From: Pectobacterium fontis | GTDB taxonomy: Bacteria > Pseudomonadota > Gammaproteobacteria > Enterobacterales > Enterobacteriaceae | Direction: 5' to 3' | Length of the DNA: 64,000 nt | Assembly: GCF_000803215.1 (NCBI RefSeq) | Contig: NZ_JSXC01000004.1 | Span: forward strand, 1 to 64,000 | Shown: positions 55,924 to 64,000 of the stretch, in pieces | How the letters are laid out: the number at the start of each line of letters is the position of its first letter | Numbering within the stretch: the stretch's first letter is position 1 | Made by a program: the position numbers and the translations under genes | Notes under the pieces: model-generated | Told to the model about the DNA's origin: nothing | Databases searched by the model: none | The model's input: only the letters and a program-made list of their open reading frames with translations

Positions 55924-56684
55924 GCTTTGCCACTCCAGTGAACAATTCGTTTCTCTACCACTAAAAACAGTACGTTAAGCAGATATCCCAGCGCGCCCGT
56001 AATCAGAATAGAGGCGTACATATCCCGAATATTAAACACCTGCTGCGCATCAATAATGCGGTGCCCCAACCCGGTTTCCGAGCCAATAAACATCTCCGCG
56101 ACGATGACGATCACCAATGCCATCGACACCCCCGTACGCAGGCCGACAAAGGTTTGTGCCAGACTTTCCAGCAGCATAATGTCTTTGAAAATATGCCAGC
56201 GGGAAATCCCCATCACCTGTGCCGCCATCAGACGGGTTTTCTTGGCATTCATCACGCCATAGGCGCTGTTGAACAGAATCACCAGCACGGCGGCAAAGGC
56301 CGAAATCGCAATCTTATTCGCGTCGGTTATCCCGAAAATCAGCAAAAATAGCGGGATCAGTGCCGACGATGGCGTAGAGCGGAAGAAGTCGATCAGAAAC
56401 TCCAGACTGCGATAAATCTTTTCATTACTGCCCAGAATCACGCCCAACGGCACGCCAATCAGTGCGGCAAAACCAAAGGCGGCGAGCGTACGATATAGCG
56501 TCGCGCCAATATCCGTGCGCATGCTCGCATCCGCGAAGGAGTGGAACAGATAACCCAACGTATCGATCGGCGATGGCAATAAAATCGGATTCAGCCATTT
56601 CGCACTGACCGCCAACTGCCAAAAGAGAAACAGCAAAATCGGGCCGACAGCGGGCAGTAATTTAGACGTCCAATGCTGACGCAT
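55920..56684 (-). CDS. ABC permease, nitrate/sulfonate/taurine type (SsuC/TauC-like)
   Basis: A 254-residue permease with about six helices. The EAA loop is AAQVMGISRWHIFKDIMLLES. The periplasmic part around FFRSTPSSALIPLFLLIFGI is the SsuC/TauC family mark. It starts 15 bases from the binding-protein stop and overlaps the ATPase gene. Confidence 0.92.
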   Translation of the reverse strand: MRQHWTSKLLPAVGPILLFLFWQLAVSAKWLNPILLPSPIDTLGYLFHSFADASMRTDIGATLYRTLAAFGFAALIGVPLGVILGSNEKIYRSLEFLIDFFRSTPSSALIPLFLLIFGITDANKIAISAFAAVLVILFNSAYGVMNAKKTRLMAAQVMGISRWHIFKDIMLLESLAQTFVGLRTGVSMALVIVIVAEMFIGSETGLGHRIIDAQQVFNIRDMYASILITGALGYLLNVLFLVVEKRIVHWSGKA

Positions 56685-56699
56685 AATCGAGATCCTCCC

Positions 56700-57719
56700 T
56701 TAAGGCTGATAAATCAGGCTGCTGACATCCACCGGTTGACGGAAGATCTTTCTTTCAGTGAACACATCGTAAAACTTCTGGAACCACGCCAGATTGTCGC
56801 CGTTGAGTTCGTCATACATAACAAACCCCGGCAACGGCACCTCTTTGCTCAACTCGGCTTCAATGCTGGTGTAGCCGGTAATATGTTCACGCGCCGCTTC
56901 TGGATTTTGCTGAATAAACTGAACGGATTTGGCATACGCCTGTGTGAACGTTTTGGCCTCCGCCGCACGACTACTGATAAAACTGCTATTGAGTGCCGCC
57001 GCGCCACCAAACCACGGTGCATCGGGATTACCGAGCACATAGCGGGAGATCACCCCGGTTTCCAACGTACGTGACAACCCCTTTAATCGCCCCACTGTTC
57101 CCGTCGGTTCGAGTGTGTAGACGCCGTCAATCTGCCCGGCAGCCAGCGCAGCCACATGTTGTCCGACCGGTAATTCCGTCACGCGCAGTTCATCCGCCGT
57201 AAAACCGTTTTTCTCCAGAATGATTTTAGTCATCACCACATTCTGAATACCTGGCCCACAGGCAATACGTCTGCCTTTCAGTTCCGCGATACTTTTTACG
57301 TCGCTGTTTAACGGCACCAGAAACTCATCCAACACCATCTTGTGATTCGACGGGTTCGAACAAATAATCTTGAACAGACCGGGAGAGGTAATTTCCCCTA
57401 ATCCCAATGCGCCCGTGGCGGTTCCGTTGGCGCAACCATGTATACGGCCTGTCATCATCCCTTCGACAATCTGCTGCGGGCTGGCGAATTTCACGGCTCT
57501 GACATTCAGTCCCGCCTCTTTGAAAAAGCCCCGTTCAACGCCCACATACAAGGGTAAACCGCCGACAATCGGCCAGTAACCGATACGAATTTCTTCCCCT
57601 TCTGCGGCGAAAGCGAATCCCGGCAGCACGCTGCTTAACGTCAACGCCCCCGCGCTAACGGCTGACCATTTCATAAGCTGCCGACGTTTATGATCAATCT
57701 TGTCATTGTTATTTTTCAT
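56700..57719 (-). CDS. Tat-exported ABC binding protein (SsuA/NMT1/NrtA-like)
   Basis: A 339-residue periplasmic binding protein. It has a twin-arginine signal: KRRQLMKWSAVSAGALTLSS ending near AFA-AE. The mature part reads IRIGYWPIVGGLPLYVGVERGFFKEAGLNV, the SsuA/NMT1 start. It continues with MMTGRIHGCANGTATGALGL and RIACGPGIQNVVMTKIILEKNGF. Ligands in this class include aliphatic sulfonates, taurine, nitrate, bicarbonate and pyrimidine precursors; no oxygenase gene is adjacent to decide. Tat export suggests folding before transport, less usual for SsuA. Confidence 0.9.
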   Translation of the reverse strand: MKNNNDKIDHKRRQLMKWSAVSAGALTLSSVLPGFAFAAEGEEIRIGYWPIVGGLPLYVGVERGFFKEAGLNVRAVKFASPQQIVEGMMTGRIHGCANGTATGALGLGEITSPGLFKIICSNPSNHKMVLDEFLVPLNSDVKSIAELKGRRIACGPGIQNVVMTKIILEKNGFTADELRVTELPVGQHVAALAAGQIDGVYTLEPTGTVGRLKGLSRTLETGVISRYVLGNPDAPWFGGAAALNSSFISSRAAEAKTFTQAYAKSVQFIQQNPEAAREHITGYTSIEAELSKEVPLPGFVMYDELNGDNLAWFQKFYDVFTERKIFRQPVDVSSLIYQP

Positions 57720-57806
57720 TGTGTTTCCCCTTCAACGGTAAGCTAAAAAAAGCTGGCGATCACCAGCCTGAAAAGCCCGATCAGATCGAGTACCTGAGCC
57801 GCCGCA

Positions 57807-57820
57807 TCTTGTACACAAGA
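57807..57820. promoter_or_regulatory. Dyad TCTTGT-AC-ACAAGA upstream of the sulfonate-type ABC operon
   Basis: Six-base perfect arms around AC, 88 bp from the binding-protein start. The TTGTACACAA core resembles operators of FadR-type GntR regulators. TATATAAG follows on the plus strand. The whole 57720-58045 interval, which separates this operon from the divergent DUF1963 gene, holds no convincing gene. Confidence 0.35.
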
Positions 57821-58045
57821 TGGTATATAAGACTAAGCACAGGCCGTGCCATGTTTATCCGCACCGTAAAAACCCGTTTATTTCGCTATTTTCACGACGT
57901 GATCGCACCAGAAGAAGGCAAGACGTTACAAAAATGCATTACGAGTGATGCAAAGCCCCTCATCTCCAGTCAATCGTTCTCATGCAAGAAGAGGAAAATA
58001 TGGCATCATGAAAACGCGATCTCTTTTCTACGTTAGGAACGTGCT

Positions 58046-59704
58046 ATGCCAACCATCTACACGGATGTTTTATCCATTGATTTCCCAGCGATCTTCACTT
58101 CTGTTGAGCCACACGGGCAAGGTATCATCGGCCAGTACGCTGCTGACGATAATATTGTGGTGGTGGATATTTATCCGATTGACCGGGAATTACTCCACCG
58201 AGTAGAAACCGGGCAAACCGATCGATACCGAACGTTTTGCGGCAAAATCTATGGGCCACTCACCTGGCTGGAAGAGAAAACATTATCCCTTGGCAATGAT
58301 CACGCCATCCTGATGACGGCTGAGGGGATTTATGGTTACGCCTATATGTTTGCTTTCGTCCGGTTGACGGATACGGTTTGTCTTTTTTCCGGCGCATACT
58401 GTCCGATAGATAGCCAACACGATCACTTCATCGCCATAGAAACGGCGCTACGTAGCCTGCGCATTATCACCACTGAGCCAGACATGGCGTTCGACGCTCA
58501 CCTTCATGCCCTGAAACCGCAAGAAAATACGGAACCCCCCGCAGTAAAAGAAAATGAGAGCAAAACCGTTCGGAAAAATGAGCGAACCGGCCTCTATCCC
58601 AATACGCCAACTGACCCCACGTTGCTCCCGTTTTTGGCAGAAAATTCATCACTACGCCAGCACCTTTTCCACGCGCGACTGGCGTCTGGTGTTCCTTCTC
58701 ATATCACCCACGCCATCGCGGGTACGCTGCGTAGTAGCATCGATTTCTATCACGGAGCAGAAGATGACCAGAGTGTACTGGGTCACCATCGATTAGGCGG
58801 ATTACCCGATTTGCCTGCTGATATGTCTTATCCCTGTACCAACGTCGACAAAGACACCTTGCTCAAAGATGAAGAATGCTGGCAAGAGGATGAGAATGAA
58901 GAAGGTATTTGTATTTTCCCCTGGGATGACCGCACACAGGCCTATCGTGTACCGTTGGAATTTATTGCACAGCTAGACTGCGCTGATTTAGCGCCGTTGC
59001 AAGAGTATCTGCCGCGTGAAGGCACCCTATTCTTCTTTTTGGAATGCGCCAGCAGCCCGTTGACCACCAGAGGAAAGGTGATTTACGTGCCGGATGTCGC
59101 CGCTTTATGCAGCGGCGCACGCTTTGCCGACCTTGCGTTCAATGACGAAAAGACACTAGGGCAGAAACCCGCGTTCAAACTGCATCCAAGAGCCAGCGTA
59201 GCCGTACCCAGTTTTTACGCGTTGAGACAAAATCCGCATCTTGAGGCAATGCTATGTTCACGGCTCAGTCCGGCGCAACAGGCAGAGTTGGATGATAAGG
59301 TCTACGACGATGCATTAAGTCACCTTGATTTTGCTGAATATTACGCCTGGCAGTTGAGACGATTGGGGGAATTTAATGTGTTGCCTGGTAGCCAGGCCAC
59401 GGAAGAGCAACTCGTCTGGATGATGAAGCAGGACATGCTACCGTCAAACTTTCCACTTGATGCCCCCTTGCCCGAATACAGCGGTATTGCCCGAGTCAAC
59501 GGCTGCGGTTTCAGCCAACATGAATTACCCGAATTACAGGCAGCCCAGACCTGTGGCGGTGAAGCACAGGACTGGCTGGTACTGTTTCAGGTCGATCTGG
59601 CTGGGCAATTTCAGTGGGATGATGGCAGGCTCAACTTCATCATTCATCGCACCGACCTTGCAGCACAACGCTTCGACCGGATATTCCTCGTCTGCGACTA
59701 CTGA
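58046..59704 (+). CDS. DUF1963 (YwqG-like) protein with an unidentified N-terminal domain
   Basis: A 552-residue cytoplasmic protein in two parts. The C-terminal two-thirds (about 205-552) is a DUF1963/YwqG domain: GHHRLGGLPDLPADMSYP, EFIAQLDCADLAPL, GTLFFFLE, and the ending DWLVLFQVDLAGQFQWDDGRLNFIIHR. The first 155 residues form a separate compact domain (FPAIFTSVEPHGQGIIGQYA... TDTVCLFSGAYCPIDSQHDHF) that I do not recognise. It is joined by a charged Asn/Glu/Lys linker (160-185). DUF1963 proteins are often next to secreted-toxin genes, but function is unproven. It is a single gene; the stop is followed by a long perfect hairpin. Confidence 0.8.
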   Translation: MPTIYTDVLSIDFPAIFTSVEPHGQGIIGQYAADDNIVVVDIYPIDRELLHRVETGQTDRYRTFCGKIYGPLTWLEEKTLSLGNDHAILMTAEGIYGYAYMFAFVRLTDTVCLFSGAYCPIDSQHDHFIAIETALRSLRIITTEPDMAFDAHLHALKPQENTEPPAVKENESKTVRKNERTGLYPNTPTDPTLLPFLAENSSLRQHLFHARLASGVPSHITHAIAGTLRSSIDFYHGAEDDQSVLGHHRLGGLPDLPADMSYPCTNVDKDTLLKDEECWQEDENEEGICIFPWDDRTQAYRVPLEFIAQLDCADLAPLQEYLPREGTLFFFLECASSPLTTRGKVIYVPDVAALCSGARFADLAFNDEKTLGQKPAFKLHPRASVAVPSFYALRQNPHLEAMLCSRLSPAQQAELDDKVYDDALSHLDFAEYYAWQLRRLGEFNVLPGSQATEEQLVWMMKQDMLPSNFPLDAPLPEYSGIARVNGCGFSQHELPELQAAQTCGGEAQDWLVLFQVDLAGQFQWDDGRLNFIIHRTDLAAQRFDRIFLVCDY

Positions 59705-59720
59705 AAACCACGCGGGAGGT

Positions 59721-59756
59721 CGTAATACAGCGCTACCAATGTAGCGCTGTATTACG
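59721..59756. terminator. 36-bp perfect inverted repeat between DUF1963 gene and acrD
   Basis: CGTAATACAGCGCTAC (59721-59736) and its exact complement GTAGCGCTGTATTACG (59741-59756) flank CAAT. It lies between convergent genes, 17 bp from one stop and 30 bp from the other. No T run is present; it probably acts in both directions as a terminator or 3' end protector. Confidence 0.7.
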
Positions 59757-59785
59757 CTGGTTTACTGTGGCGCAGGCAGCCACTG

Positions 59786-62700
59786 TCATTCCTTCTCTTT
59801 TAGCGGAAAACGGCGACGTACGACGACGAAGAACAGCGGCACGAAAAAGACGGCGAGGAAGGTCGCCGTCAACATGCCGCCGATCACCCCCGTACCCACA
59901 GCATGTTGACTCGCCGAGCCTGCACCGCTGCTGGTCGCCATCGGCAGGACGCCGAAGACAAACGCCAATGACGTCATCAAGATCGGTCGCAGTCGCTGGC
60001 GGGACGCCTCCAGCGTGGCCTCAACCAGATCTTTGCCTTTCTGGTTCATCTCATTAGCGAATTCCACAATCAGAATGGCGTTTTTTGCCGATAGCCCGAC
60101 CACCGTCAGTAGCCCAACCTGAAAATAGACATCGTTTTCCAAGCCACGCGCCCAGGTCGCCACCAGCGCACCCAACACGCCCATGGGCACCACCAGCATG
60201 ACGGAAAACGGCACCGTCCAGCTTTCATAGAGCGCAGCCAGACACAAAAACACCACCAGTAGCGAAACCGCATACAGCGCGGGTGCCTGCGCGCCGCTCA
60301 GGCGCTCCTGCAACGACATGCCCGTCCACTGCACCCCAAACCCTTCCGGTAGCGTCGCCACCAGCGATTCCATCACCTTCATCGCCGTACCGGTACTGAC
60401 GCCCGGCATCGCCTCACCGACAATATTCAGCGAGGAATAGCCGTTGTACCGCTCAAGGCGTGGCGATCCGGTTTCCCAAACGGTCTGCGCAAACGCGCTA
60501 AACGGCACCATGCCGCCACTGTTGTTGCGCACATACCATTTACCGATATCGTCCGGCAGCATACGGAACGTTGCCGCCGCCTGAACGTAGACGCGTTTAA
60601 CCCGTCCACGATCGAGAAAATCATTAACATACGTTGAGCCCCAGGCAGTTCTCAGCGTGCTGTTAATGTCATCCACCGACACGCCCAGCGCCTGTGCTTT
60701 ACGCTGATCGATGTAAATCCGTAGTTGCGCACTGTCATCCAGACCGTTGTGGCGCACGCGCGTCAGTTCAGGATTGCTGTCAGCCAGATTCAGCAGTTGC
60801 TCTCGCGCCGCCATCAGCGCATCGTGCCCTAATCCCGCCCGATCTTGTAACTGCATCTCGAAACCTGCCGCGCTTCCCAGCCCGTTAATCGACGGCGGGC
60901 TGCTGGCGAACACGCGCGCCTCCTTGATATCGCGAAAGGCTTTGGTCGCACGTTCGATAACGGCAAACGAACTGCGCTCCGGTGTGGTGCGCTCGTTCCA
61001 GTCTTTGAGACGCACAAACAGACGCGCCACGTTTTGTCCGTTTCCACCCGGCCCTGAGCCAATGGTGGAAAAGACCGACGTCACGGTGTCCTTTTCCTGC
61101 GTGAGGTAGTACTGCTCGATCCTGCTGACCACCTGTAAGGTCTGCTGCTGCGTTGAACCCGGCGGTAGCTGCACCTGTGTCGTGAATACGCCCCGATCTT
61201 CCTGCGGCAAGAACGAGGTCGGCAGCCGAAAAAACAGGAAGGCCATCACTCCGATGATGCCCATATACAGCAGCAGCCAGCGCCCGCTGCTGACCAATAT
61301 CTTGCCGACGCCACGCTCATACTTCAGCGACGTCCGGGTAAAATGCCGGTTAAACCAGCCAAAAAAGCCTTTGCGACCGTGGTGTTGCCCCTTAGCAAGC
61401 GGCTTGAGCAACGTCGCACACAACGCGGGCGTCAGCGTCATCGCCACCAGCACCGACAAAATCATTGAGGTGACAATAGTGATAGAGAACTGACGGTAAA
61501 TCGCTCCCGTGGTGCCACCAAAGAAAGCCATCGGTACAAACACGGCTGACAGCACCAGCGCAATCCCGACCAGCGCCCCCTGCACCTGCCCCATCGATTT
61601 ACGCGTTGCCTCCCGTGGCGATAGCCCTTCTTCGCTCATCACCCGCTCGACGTTCTCCACCACCACAATAGCGTCGTCCACCAGCAAGCCGATTGCCAGC
61701 ACCATCGCGAACATCGTCAGCGTATTCAGGCTAAAACCACAGGCGTACAGCACGGCAAACGTACCGAGCAACACCACCGGCACCGCAATTGTAGGAATCA
61801 GCGTGGCGCGGAAATTCTGCAAGAACAGGTACATCACCAGAAAGACCAGCAGCACCGCTTCAAATAGGGTTTTGACCACATCGGTGATAGAGGCTTTCAC
61901 AAAAGGGGAGGTTTCGAAGGCGATTTTGGCTTCCAGCCCGTGTGGAAAGTACTGCGACAGTTCCTCAATACGTTCCCTGACACGCTTATCCGTTTCCAGC
62001 TCATTCGCACCAGACGCCAGCGTCACCCCCAAACCAGAAGCAGACTGACCGTTGAAACGACTGAGCAAATCGTAGCGTTCGGCACCAAGCTCGACTTCCG
62101 CGACATTGCCGAGCGTAACGGCAGAGCCATCCTGATTGACGCGCAGCGTGATATCACGGAACTGCTGTGGCGTCTGTAGCAACGATTGCGCGTTGATCGT
62201 CGCGTTCAGCGCCTGATTATCCACCGACGGTACGCCGCCGATCTGTCCTACCGAAACCTGACTGTTCTGCGATTCGATGGCACGAACCACGTCGCTGGTG
62301 GTCAGCGCATAATCCATCAGTTTGGCCGGATCCAGCCAGATGCGCATCGCATACTGCGATCCATAAGCAGAAACCTCGCCCACCCCGCTGATACGGCTAA
62401 TCGGTTCCTGAATATTGGTCGCGACATAATCGGCAATATCCTGTTTGTCCATGCTGTTGTCGGTGGAGACAAATGCCACCATCAGGATATTGGTATCACC
62501 CGCTTTACTGACGGTGACGCCCTGCTGCTGCACTTCTTGCGGTAACCTGCGGGTGGCGGATTGAAGCTGGTTTTGCACCTGTTGACGGGCTTCATCGGGG
62601 TCAGTACCGGCCTCGAAGGTCAGCATAATTCGGGCTTGACCGGTATTGCTGCTGTCCGAAGACATATACATCAGGTTATCCAGCCCGGTCATGCTCTGCT

Positions 62701-62896
62701 CAATCACCTGTGTAACGGTATTTTCCAGCGTCTGCGCCGACGCGCCGGGGTAGCTCGCCGTGATCCGCACGCTGGGCGGTGCCAGATCGGGATACTGTTC
62801 CAGTGGCAATGACTTGATCGCCAGCATACCGCACAGGCTGAGAAGAATCGCCAACACCCACGCAAAAATAGGACGGTCGACAAAAAAATTCGCCAT
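59786..62896 (-). CDS. acrD: RND multidrug efflux pump AcrD
   Basis: A 1036-residue hydrophobe/amphiphile RND transporter; E. coli AcrD is 1037. Twelve helices with two large periplasmic loops. The proton-relay Asp pair is in [16 protein letters not shown] and the Lys in [20 protein letters not shown]. The sequence follows AcrD more closely than AcrB, for example [24 protein letters not shown] and [12 protein letters not shown]. AcrD exports aminoglycosides and other polar compounds using AcrA and TolC made elsewhere. The ATG at 62896 ([17 protein letters not shown]) is the family start; a frame back to 62950 is unrelated. It stands alone with no membrane-fusion partner. Confidence 0.95.
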   Translation of the reverse strand: MANFFVDRPIFAWVLAILLSLCGMLAIKSLPLEQYPDLAPPSVRITASYPGASAQTLENTVTQVIEQSMTGLDNLMYMSSDSSNTGQARIMLTFEAGTDPDEARQQVQNQLQSATRRLPQEVQQQGVTVSKAGDTNILMVAFVSTDNSMDKQDIADYVATNIQEPISRISGVGEVSAYGSQYAMRIWLDPAKLMDYALTTSDVVRAIESQNSQVSVGQIGGVPSVDNQALNATINAQSLLQTPQQFRDITLRVNQDGSAVTLGNVAEVELGAERYDLLSRFNGQSASGLGVTLASGANELETDKRVRERIEELSQYFPHGLEAKIAFETSPFVKASITDVVKTLFEAVLLVFLVMYLFLQNFRATLIPTIAVPVVLLGTFAVLYACGFSLNTLTMFAMVLAIGLLVDDAIVVVENVERVMSEEGLSPREATRKSMGQVQGALVGIALVLSAVFVPMAFFGGTTGAIYRQFSITIVTSMILSVLVAMTLTPALCATLLKPLAKGQHHGRKGFFGWFNRHFTRTSLKYERGVGKILVSSGRWLLLYMGIIGVMAFLFFRLPTSFLPQEDRGVFTTQVQLPPGSTQQQTLQVVSRIEQYYLTQEKDTVTSVFSTIGSGPGGNGQNVARLFVRLKDWNERTTPERSSFAVIERATKAFRDIKEARVFASSPPSINGLGSAAGFEMQLQDRAGLGHDALMAAREQLLNLADSNPELTRVRHNGLDDSAQLRIYIDQRKAQALGVSVDDINSTLRTAWGSTYVNDFLDRGRVKRVYVQAAATFRMLPDDIGKWYVRNNSGGMVPFSAFAQTVWETGSPRLERYNGYSSLNIVGEAMPGVSTGTAMKVMESLVATLPEGFGVQWTGMSLQERLSGAQAPALYAVSLLVVFLCLAALYESWTVPFSVMLVVPMGVLGALVATWARGLENDVYFQVGLLTVVGLSAKNAILIVEFANEMNQKGKDLVEATLEASRQRLRPILMTSLAFVFGVLPMATSSGAGSASQHAVGTGVIGGMLTATFLAVFFVPLFFVVVRRRFPLKEKE

Positions 62897-62983
62897 CGCT
62901 TCTACACTCCTCAGCCATATTTTAACGTAGCTGCTCCATGCGCAGCCCACTTATGATCAAGCGGAATAGCTTCACCAGCCCCA

Positions 62984-63004
62984 GAAAAAACCCTGCGCAC
63001 AGGG
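62984..63004 (-). terminator. Small terminator between bioH and acrD
   Basis: On the minus strand CCCTG-TGCG-CAGGG is followed by six T. It would stop transcription from bioH before acrD. The gap 62897-63202 contains this terminator, the 88-bp repeat and no gene; no BaeR box was recognised. Confidence 0.75.
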
Positions 63005-63017
63005 TAATGCTGGTCAC

Positions 63018-63105
63018 TTCAGCATGGATTTAGGGGGGAAACACGGTCATGAGGTTCCCATAGGGATGCCTCACACCGTGTTTCCCCCGGTATCTCGATC
63101 CTGAA
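63018..63105 (-). repeat. 88-bp palindromic dispersed repeat, copy 2
   Basis: Inverted relative to copy 1 at 36298-36385 and exactly the same length. Read on the minus strand it begins TTCAGGATCGAGATACCGGG and ends AAATCCATGCTGAA. Inner arms are CGGGGGAAACACGGTG versus CACCG-type partners giving GGGGGAAACACGGTG / CCGTGTTTCCCCC. It lies about 100 bp after the bioH stop. Confidence 0.8.
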
Positions 63106-63202
63106 ATGACCGACATGATGTATATCGGGTGACAAATTACCTTAACCGCCGACATCAGCTAAATCGTGGAGAAATTGAGGAGAAAATGTAAATAATCGTC
63201 GG

Positions 63203-63970
63203 CTACCCCTGAGCGAATGCGATCACCAGCTCGGTAAAAACATCAGGGTGCGAAATAAACGGCGCGTGCGCAGCCTTTGGCATCACTACCGCGGTCGAAT
63301 TCGCCCATTCGTCATCCAGCAATCCGGCAACGTTACGCGGCACCAGTCCGTCTAACGCACCATAGAGCCGCAGGAACGGCACGGTCAGATCGGCTAACGG
63401 CTGGCGCAAATCCGCTTCACGCAGAATGGCCAGCCCGCCGTTTAATACCTCAACGGACGGCATCGGCTGTTCCAGCACCACGTTTTTTAACAGCCGGGCA
63501 TCCTGCCGTGCGCTGTCCGTTCCCAACGTTTGCAGCGCCAGAAACCGTTCGACCGTGCGCCGGAAATCCTCACTGAGTTGCTGCTGAAAGCCCTGTAATA
63601 TGTCCGGCTTGATACCCGGCCAGCCGTCCTGCGCGCTGAAGCAAGGTGAGGACGCCACGGTAATCAGCTTTTCCACGCGCGCAGGCGCGCGCAGTGCAAT
63701 CTGGCTAGCGACTAATCCGCCCAGTGACCACCCGAGCCAAACGGCGCGTTGTGGTGCCTGCGCCACGACCTTCTCCGCCATGTCACCCAGCGACATCGGC
63801 CCGAATCCCTGGCTTCTGCCATAGCCCGGCAGATCGACCAAGTGCAGACGAAAATGCGGCGCAAGTCGCGTAACAATGCTCTGCCATACCTGCGCATTCA
63901 GCCCCCATCCGTGCAGCAACACAAGATCCGTTTTCCCTGCACCTTCAGTCTGCCAATACAACACCGCCAT
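63203..63970 (-). CDS. bioH: Pimeloyl-ACP methyl ester esterase BioH
   Basis: An alpha/beta hydrolase of 255 residues that releases pimeloyl-ACP from its methyl ester, ending the pimelate stage of biotin synthesis. [12 protein letters not shown] is the oxyanion region, [12 protein letters not shown] carries the nucleophile Ser82, [11 protein letters not shown] carries the Asp and [11 protein letters not shown] carries the His of the triad. The start [12 protein letters not shown] is near the window edge. In E. coli gntX lies divergently upstream, but only 30 bases remain here and no start can be assigned. Confidence 0.95.
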   Translation of the reverse strand: MAVLYWQTEGAGKTDLVLLHGWGLNAQVWQSIVTRLAPHFRLHLVDLPGYGRSQGFGPMSLGDMAEKVVAQAPQRAVWLGWSLGGLVASQIALRAPARVEKLITVASSPCFSAQDGWPGIKPDILQGFQQQLSEDFRRTVERFLALQTLGTDSARQDARLLKNVVLEQPMPSVEVLNGGLAILREADLRQPLADLTVPFLRLYGALDGLVPRNVAGLLDDEWANSTAVVMPKAAHAPFISHPDVFTELVIAFAQG

Positions 63971-64000
63971 CCGTTATCTTCCTTACTCAGGGAAAAACAT

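Overview
This window looks like chromosome of an enterobacterial plant-associated gammaproteobacterium, most likely Pectobacterium or a close relative (Pectobacteriaceae). Housekeeping proteins (DeoD, PNPase, NusA, IF2, RpsO, AcrD, BioH) are close to the E. coli versions as I remember them. They sit among accessory blocks typical of soft-rot bacteria: a type VI secretion hcp gene, a rhamnose catabolic cluster, paired chemoreceptors, and several ABC uptake systems for peptides, amino acids and sulfonate-like compounds. No phage, IS element, CRISPR array or rRNA was seen. There is one tRNA (initiator Met).

Layout. 1-113: start of hcp, leaving the window, with a sigma54-type promoter and two upstream dyads. 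638-4044: deoA-deoB-deoD nucleoside salvage without deoC, behind a dual CRP/CytR control region. 4342-8995: yhbQ, yhbS, ubiT, ubiU, ubiV and yhbW; UbiT/U/V serve O2-independent ubiquinone synthesis. 9093-21371: the conserved RNA/translation block, read leftward from metY (tRNA-fMet) through rimP, nusA, infB, rbfA, truB, rpsO, pnp and nlpI, then the leader peptide yrbN and deaD. Three genes here and in deo start at TTG. 21789-29474: yagU, a MetE-like methyltransferase and a four-gene peptide-type ABC importer. 29535-30118: a ParE/RHH toxin-antitoxin pair under a 35-bp palindromic operator. 30180-36243: rhaR, rhaS, rhaB, rhaA, rhaD, rhaM. 36782-40668: two chemoreceptors, each with its own sigma28 (flagellar) promoter.

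40836-53524 is the most interesting part. It holds an amino-acid ABC importer split between two sites, an SDR dehydrogenase, an AccB-like protein whose biotin site has decayed, a Nac-type LysR regulator, an aminotransferase, the 5-oxoprolinase genes pxpB-pxpC-pxpA, a DMT exporter, and complete biotin carboxylase plus BCCP genes (accC, accB) that are not in their usual aroQ/panF neighbourhood. Together these supply every domain of a urea-carboxylase-type enzyme as separate proteins. I infer a nitrogen-regulated lactam or amide utilisation island.

53764-63970: a YahK-like alcohol dehydrogenase, an SsuABC/NrtABC-type importer with a Tat-exported binding protein, a DUF1963 protein with an unidentified N-terminal domain, the RND pump acrD, and bioH.

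Three related palindromic repeats (two full 88-bp copies, one short) sit at gene 3' ends. A fragment of an ERIC element lies upstream of accB.
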